Source: Caecitellus pseudoparvulus
Lineage: Eukaryota > Bigyra: Bicosoecida
Direction of reading: 5' to 3'
Length of the DNA stretch: 21,890 nt
Assembly: GCA_965644315.1 (NCBI GenBank)
Contig: CBFFRQ010000207.1
Location: forward strand, 1-21,890
Under the pieces are notes generated by a model, which saw only the letters and a program-made list of their open reading frames with translations, was not told where the DNA came from and searched no databases. Shown piece by piece: positions 17,259-21,890 of this stretch. The number at the start of each line of letters is the position of its first letter. Position 1 is the first letter of the stretch. A program made the position numbers and the translations under genes.

Positions 17259-19433
17259 TCACACAGATTGCCCCGTCTCAACGGGTCTGGCCTGCTTGCG
17301 GTTGCTTCGATGGCATCTTTGGCGAAGGATGAATGCACACACACACAGGAAGAGCGCAGCGATGACCGCAATGCCCGCACCCAGATACGCACTCGCACTC
17401 TGTGCTCCCTCATTGCCTGTGCGTTCCGTTGAGCTCCTTGCTGGGTCTACTTGTTGCGACGTCGCAGTGTGTGACGGGGTGCCGGTCACTGATGGTGTGG
17501 ACGTGGACGTGGAAGTGGCCGTTGGCGTGCCTGACACTGATGGTGTGCCTGTGGCAGAGGACGTCGCAGTGTGTGACGGGGTGCCGGTCACTGATGGTGT
17601 GGACGTGGACGTGGAAGTGGCCGTTGGCGTGCCTGACACTGATGGTGTGCCTGTGGCAGAGGACGTCGCAGTCTGTGACGGGGTGCCGGTCACTGATGGT
17701 GTGGACGTGGACGTGGAAGTGGCCGTTGGCGTGCCGGACACTGATGGTGTGCCTGTGGCAGAGGACGTCGCAGTGTGTGACGGGGTGCCGGTCACTGATG
17801 GTGTCGTAGTCGATGTGGCTGATGGTGTGGCTGAGCTCGTGCCTGAGACTGAAGGCGATGCAGTCGGGGATGGAGTTGGCGAGCTCGAAGTGGACGGGGT
17901 CGGTGAGGATGACGGTGAGCTGCTCGGAGTTGGAGCTGCTGTGGGAGGGGCCACAGACACAATTCCTGCCGCTGATGGGTGCTCATTGTCACCGATCCAG
18001 TCAGTATTCCCATACCCAAGTCGGCCACCCACTGCAGGTCCCCAGCACATCACATCGCCACTGGTTAGCATAGCACAGACATGGAAATCCCCAGCCGATA
18101 CCTGCGCAACGGTCACACCCGTGCCCAGGTCCACCGTGCCAGCTGCAGCTGGGTGCTCATCGTCACCGATGTGGTCAGTGTTTCCGTATCCGAGTTGGCC
18201 ATAAGCTCCATACCCCCAACACATCACATCGCCACTAGTCAGCACTGCACAGGTGAATGAACTCCCAGCTGACACCTGTGCAGCCGTGACACCCGTGCCT
18301 AGGTCCACCGTGCCAGCTGCAGCTGGGTGCTCATCGTCACCGATGTGGTCAGTGTTTCCGTATCCGAGTTGGCCATAAGCTCCATACCCCCAACACATCA
18401 CATCACCACTGGTTAGCATAGCACAGACATGGAAATCCCCAGCCGATACCTGCGCAACGGTCACACCCGTGCCCAGGTCCACCGTGCCAGCTGCAGCTGG
18501 GTGCTCATCGTCACCAATGGTGTCAGTGTTTCCGTATCCGAGTTGGCCATAAGCTCCATACCCCCAACACATCACATCGCCACTAGTCAGCACTGCACAG
18601 GTGAATGAACTCCCAGCTGACACCTGTGCAGCCGTGACACCCGTGCCTAGGTCCACCGTGCCAGCTGCAGCTGGGTGCTCATCGTCACCAATGGTGTCAG
18701 TGTTTCCGTATCCGAGTTGGCCATCAGCTCCATACCCCCAACACATCACATCGCCACTAGTCAGCACTGCACAGGTGAATGAACTCCCAGCTGACACCTG
18801 TGCAGCCGTGACACCCGTGCCTAGGTCCACCGTGCCAGCTGCAGCTGGGTGCTCATCGTCACCAATGGTGTCAGTGTTTCCGTATCCGAGTTGGCCATAA
18901 GCTCCATACCCCCAACACATCACATCGCCACTAGTCAGCACTGCACAGGTGAATGGACTCCCAGCTGACACCTGTGCAGCCGTGACACCCGTGCCCAGGT
19001 CCACAGCACCAGCGTCAGCTGGGTGCTCGTCGTCACCAATCGTATCGGTGTTCCCATACCCAAGTCGGCCAGCACCACCACTCCCCCAGCAAACTATGCT
19101 GGATGGGCTTTGATAGCATGAATGACCACCCCCAGCCGATACACTGGTACTCGGAGTGAGGCCCGCACTAGTTCGCCTTCTAAAGACAACTGGCAATGCG
19201 CGCCGCTTCAGACCGCGAAGGGTGCTATTGCTGCCCAAGGCACGCGCACTCCCAGCCAGCAAAGCTAGCAAAATGAAGCCGAAACGCCATGCAACTGACC
19301 GTTGCACGCCTTGCCCCTTCAGGCACCCGGTGGCGCTCGGAACCCTTTCGTCGTTCACCTTCATTTGCTCAGGAATGCGGATAATACCTCCCAGCTGTTT
19401 CGAAGAGCTCCTTGTTGAAGCTTTGCTGGTCAT
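17259..19433 (-). CDS. Membrane-anchored RCC1-repeat (beta-propeller) protein, 724 aa
   Basis: Minus strand, stop TGA at 17261-17259. A hydrophobic segment FGFILLALLAGSARA (residues about 51-65) looks like a signal peptide. Seven RCC1/BLIP-II-type repeats of 58 residues follow (about 97-498), each with LGYGNTD, SAG and CA.LTSGDVMCWG; two Cys per repeat suggest disulfides in an extracellular propeller. Then comes a Ser/Thr/Pro-rich stalk with 34-residue repeats (about 499-680), one membrane helix (about 682-703) and a short basic tail. Predicted topology is type I, with the propeller outside and the tail in the cytosol. Start: I chose ATG 19433 because a candidate intron ends just upstream. 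The frame is open to ATG 19574, and ATG 19364 is also possible; it would give a shorter N-terminus before the signal segment. The ligand or role is unknown. The gene points toward the telomere and its stop lies 7 bp from element E, so its 3' UTR must be in retroelement sequence. Confidence 0.85.
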   Translation of the reverse strand: MTSKASTRSSSKQLGGIIRIPEQMKVNDERVPSATGCLKGQGVQRSVAWRFGFILLALLAGSARALGSNSTLRGLKRRALPVVFRRRTSAGLTPSTSVSAGGGHSCYQSPSSIVCWGSGGAGRLGYGNTDTIGDDEHPADAGAVDLGTGVTAAQVSAGSPFTCAVLTSGDVMCWGYGAYGQLGYGNTDTIGDDEHPAAAGTVDLGTGVTAAQVSAGSSFTCAVLTSGDVMCWGYGADGQLGYGNTDTIGDDEHPAAAGTVDLGTGVTAAQVSAGSSFTCAVLTSGDVMCWGYGAYGQLGYGNTDTIGDDEHPAAAGTVDLGTGVTVAQVSAGDFHVCAMLTSGDVMCWGYGAYGQLGYGNTDHIGDDEHPAAAGTVDLGTGVTAAQVSAGSSFTCAVLTSGDVMCWGYGAYGQLGYGNTDHIGDDEHPAAAGTVDLGTGVTVAQVSAGDFHVCAMLTSGDVMCWGPAVGGRLGYGNTDWIGDNEHPSAAGIVSVAPPTAAPTPSSSPSSSPTPSTSSSPTPSPTASPSVSGTSSATPSATSTTTPSVTGTPSHTATSSATGTPSVSGTPTATSTSTSTPSVTGTPSQTATSSATGTPSVSGTPTATSTSTSTPSVTGTPSHTATSSATGTPSVSGTPTATSTSTSTPSVTGTPSHTATSQQVDPARSSTERTGNEGAQSASAYLGAGIAVIAALFLCVCAFILRQRCHRSNRKQARPVETGQSV
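17458..17815 (-). repeat. 102-bp tandem repeats encoding the Ser/Thr/Pro stalk
   Basis: About three and a half units with a period of 102 bp; the motif GACGTCGCAG starts at 17458, 17560, 17662 and 17764. Each unit encodes 34 residues rich in T, S, P and G, such as TPSVTGTPS. Only a few bases differ between units. Confidence 0.93.
17940..19145 (-). repeat. 174-bp tandem repeats encoding the RCC1 blades
   Basis: Seven units with a period of 174 bp (58 codons). Inner units are nearly identical in DNA; those around 18600 and 18775 differ at about one base. Two subtypes occur: SSFTCAV against DFHVCAM, and NTDTIG against NTDHIG. The outer units (start and end of the propeller) have diverged most. 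Confidence 0.93.
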
Positions 19434-19444
19434 GCTGATGCAAC

Positions 19445-19693
19445 CTGCGGAAAAGTGAGTCAACGTGTGCCATGCTGATAGCAGCAATACACGGGGAAAG
19501 TCCGAGACAGAAGAAGCACAGACAAAGACAATCCACACAAAGAGCATGATGAGGCTACGTAAGAATGATGACATTCATCGTTGAGCTAGCAGTCGACAGC
19601 ACAAAGCACATGCGCACAACCACACAGCAACGGAGCTTCAAACAAGTAGCCTCTGAGCTTGGAAGTGGTGTGCAGACAACCAGTTGAACTCAC
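19445..19693 (-). other. Candidate intron at the 5' end of the RCC1 gene (249 nt)
   Basis: On the minus strand a strong donor CACAG|GTGAGT (intron base 1 at 19693) is followed by a T-rich stretch and the acceptor CACTTTTCCGCAG|G (last intron base 19445). The ATG at 19433 lies 11 nt into the second exon. In the spliced message a 25-codon upstream frame from exon 1 would run to a TGA overlapping that ATG (ATGA). The prediction rests on site sequence only. Confidence 0.45.
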
Positions 19694-21890
19694 CTGTGCC
19701 GCGAAGTATAAGTGCAGTGAGTCTGATTCAGTGTGCGAGGTGAAGTGTAGGTTCAAGTCTGGAAGCATATGCTACCCATGAGAACGTCAAAGTTGAGTTC
19801 CGGGAAAAGTGCATAGTTGAGCATGTGCTACACTGATGGCTAACTTGGTTTGCCGGCTGCGGGCTGAGGCCCAGCAAATGCTCAATGGCCTCATGCTTTA
19901 AACTGACAGTCTCCAAAAGATTCACCCTCAAGAAACTGCGCCCCCTACTACTGTAAGACCCTCACCGAACTCCGGTGTGGAAAAAGAGTTCACACTTGTG
20001 AACGTCTGCTTTCTGGTCACTCTGCTCAGTGTAGAGTGCAAGCCACATAGGGTCAAGCAAAATCCAGGAGTTATTCTTCGGGCTCGATTCTGGAGGAAGA
20101 CAGATCGGTGGATGCAGTCGCAATCCCTCCCCAGCCGCATAGACGGGTCTTGCCGTGCGGAAATCGAACATGGAAAGTGCACCTCTGCATGTACTAGCGG
20201 GTTCAGAAGCGCTTGTTAACCACTGCAATGCTGCGCAAGAAAACCCAACAATTCTCAGGTCGCTGGGGCAGTTGATTCTGAACCCCGATCTGAACCTGTC
20301 CCTAGGCGCTTTCGTCGGCTTGGTGTTTCGTCTCCAGTGACTCAGGCGCTGAGGTTCCCTACCACGTTCAAACAAGCTCTCCATGTAAAATTGGTGTCAG
20401 AGTGACTTGAACCTAACTAGCTGAATCCATGCCTCACCTACGTTAGCACAAGGGGCATGCATGAGCCCTTTGCCGAGCGGCGTGCGCTGTGACCCCATGA
20501 CGATAAGCTCTCATTGGAGCATCAACATGCATCGCTTCCCTTGCGACAAGAAGCATGTCACTACTGGGGCCATGCAGCGAAACAGCACTTCATCGGCACT
20601 GCTGCTGAAAACCTCAACATTTCTGCCAGGCATGCCTTTGCATACTTGCTAAACACCGCATGGGATTTCTGCCTGCGATAGGGGCTGTCTGGTTGGTGAG
20701 GCTTGGGCACGCGAAACCAACATAGACAGCAAGCAAGCCTTCACTGCAAGAAACATTGTACCCGGATCTCCTCCCACCTGCCAAGGATGCACCCACACTG
20801 CCTCCTGCATCCATCATCTCACCTGAAACGGCATTGGCGACACCGTCATCGACCAAAACCTCGCAGCTTCCACGACATGCTCATCGTTCGCGATACAAAC
20901 ACTGTCCATCGTAATCCTGCAAGTAAGCTGACCAAGGAGAGGCAGGATCCCTTCACGCATGATACAAGTGAAATCGGTGCCAGTGGCTGCAGTGTCGTTG
21001 CCTGTGTCTGATCGTGCAGTCCTTGTTGCACGCACTGCGTCCTGACAAACCAAAATACGGCCACGCCCCAGCTTCTGACAGACTGAACAGCGACAACGAT
21101 TTCGGTGGCAACAAGAGCGGCTTCCAGCGCAGCCTATCTGCGTAAAACTGCAAGTGCAAGCAGGGCGCTTTGTGCCAGCATGATGCGAGACTCGCGGCGT
21201 CCACCTCGCACATCCACTTGCCAGCCGTGGCCTCGCCTTCCAGCAGCCGGTTCAAAGCGGGCCTTTTCGCCTGTGCACGTCCTACCTCTGATGTGCAAGA
21301 CTGTGCCCAGCGGGTATGATGGAGAGCCCACAAAGTGAAGCTGGGCGACAGGCGTTTCACCGTGAAACGCCGGACAGACGCCGCAGACCTTGCTACGCTT
21401 TGTGAGATGTGCCTGCGTCAACGAACAGCGGTTAATCTGAATCATCTTTGCACATTCTGCTCTCCCTTGACAAGGCCTCCATCATGTGCCGCACATTGTC
21501 TTCAACTGCCATCAAACGTGGTTGCGGAATATGATCCTGGCCAGGACCATACTTCCCAGGCTCACTTCGTCATCCACCCACGAAAACCTTGCAGCTGGAA
21601 CTCCAAAGCATGCTTACAACGCAAGACAATCGTTTCAAGCGCCCACAGCTGCATTCACCAGCTATTCCTGTCCAGGCGGCTGCCCTTCCGAGGATGAAGG
21701 TGAGGCAAGCTGAAGTGTCTGCAAGCACAGATTGTGGCAGCCGGCTGTACACTCGAGGTAGTGGGTGGCAAAAAGCAAAACCATATCTGATACACACTCT
21801 CTGATGATTTGCCTGGTTTGTGAAGAATGTCGGAAGAATTGATACGCTGCTCTGACCAGGTACGTGGTCAAGAAGCCTGCCCTAGTGCCT
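19694..21890. other. Unassigned chromosome-body sequence
   Basis: 2.2 kb of moderate GC with no telomere repeats, no similarity to the retroelements to the left and no recognisable protein. The part next to 19694 is probably the first exon and promoter region of the RCC1 gene. Open frames up to about 140 codons occur on both strands, but none shows a known domain or clear coding character. Exons of a split gene could be hidden here. Confidence 0.5.

Noticed and set aside
17107-18204. Plus-strand frame of 365 codons with VCDGVPVTDGV repeats
   Set aside because: It is the mirror of the RCC1 gene's stalk repeats. The minus strand has the signal segment, propeller, stalk and membrane helix in a sensible order.
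17940-19145. RCC1 as the nuclear Ran exchange factor
   Set aside because: The repeats are Cys-containing and flanked by a signal segment, a Ser/Thr stalk and a membrane helix. That fits a surface protein, not the nuclear RCC1.
19700-21890. Short frames on both strands in the right flank (60-140 codons)
   Set aside because: They show no recognisable domain, no consistent reading direction and no good start context; they may be chance or parts of split genes and cannot be supported from sequence alone.

Overview
The window is a chromosome end of a GC-rich microbial eukaryote. It opens with about 175 copies of the CCCTAA telomere unit (TTAGGG on the other strand). Next comes roughly 15 kb of non-LTR retrotransposon copies, all in one orientation and separated by longer or shorter stretches of telomere repeat. 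It closes with about 4.6 kb that looks like chromosome body, including a membrane-anchored RCC1-repeat gene. I cannot name the lineage: TTAGGG telomeres, a split gene and an RCC1 repeat protein on a Ser/Thr-rich stalk would fit several protist and algal groups.

Layout from the tip inward: telomere (1-1054); element A, a 677-bp 3'-end fragment (1055-1731); a clean interstitial telomere block (1732-2000); element B, a full-length but frameshifted ORF1 + AP-endonuclease + reverse transcriptase element (2001-9608); a telomere scrap; element C, full length at its 5' end, with an intact ORF1 and no endonuclease or RT (9621-12538); two 3'-end stubs R1 and R2 separated by telomere scraps (12557-12826); decayed telomere repeats (12832-12862); element D, a 5'-truncated RT element of a second family with an open frame (12863-15050); a two-unit telomere scrap; an unassigned 1.4 kb block (15063-about 16500); element E, a truncated relative of D with a doubled tail (about 16500-17251); then the RCC1 gene on the minus strand, whose stop codon lies 7 bp from the last retroelement base.

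Main interpretation (inference from the layout): these elements join the chromosome end by their 3' ends, and new telomere repeats are later added to their distal 5' side. All 3' ends point to the centromere. Nearly every 3' junction runs from a conserved (C)AATGCATTG-type terminus into CCCTAA-like sequence. Distal telomere blocks are perfect and proximal ones are decayed. Most proximal copies are eroded from the telomere side. C (ORF1 only, intact) beside B (ORF1-EN-RT) recalls the Drosophila pair HeT-A (Gag only) and TART (Gag plus RT), here on a TTAGGG telomere. A is identical to the 3' end of C over 677 bp, so the C family, or recombination copying it, has been active recently.

B, C and R2 have different bodies but share a roughly 150-nt 3' tail with a hairpin kept by compensatory changes. 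B and C also share a 5' UTR stem-loop inside a 44-nt identical block. These are the best candidates for RNA signals that let an RT-less element be copied in trans.
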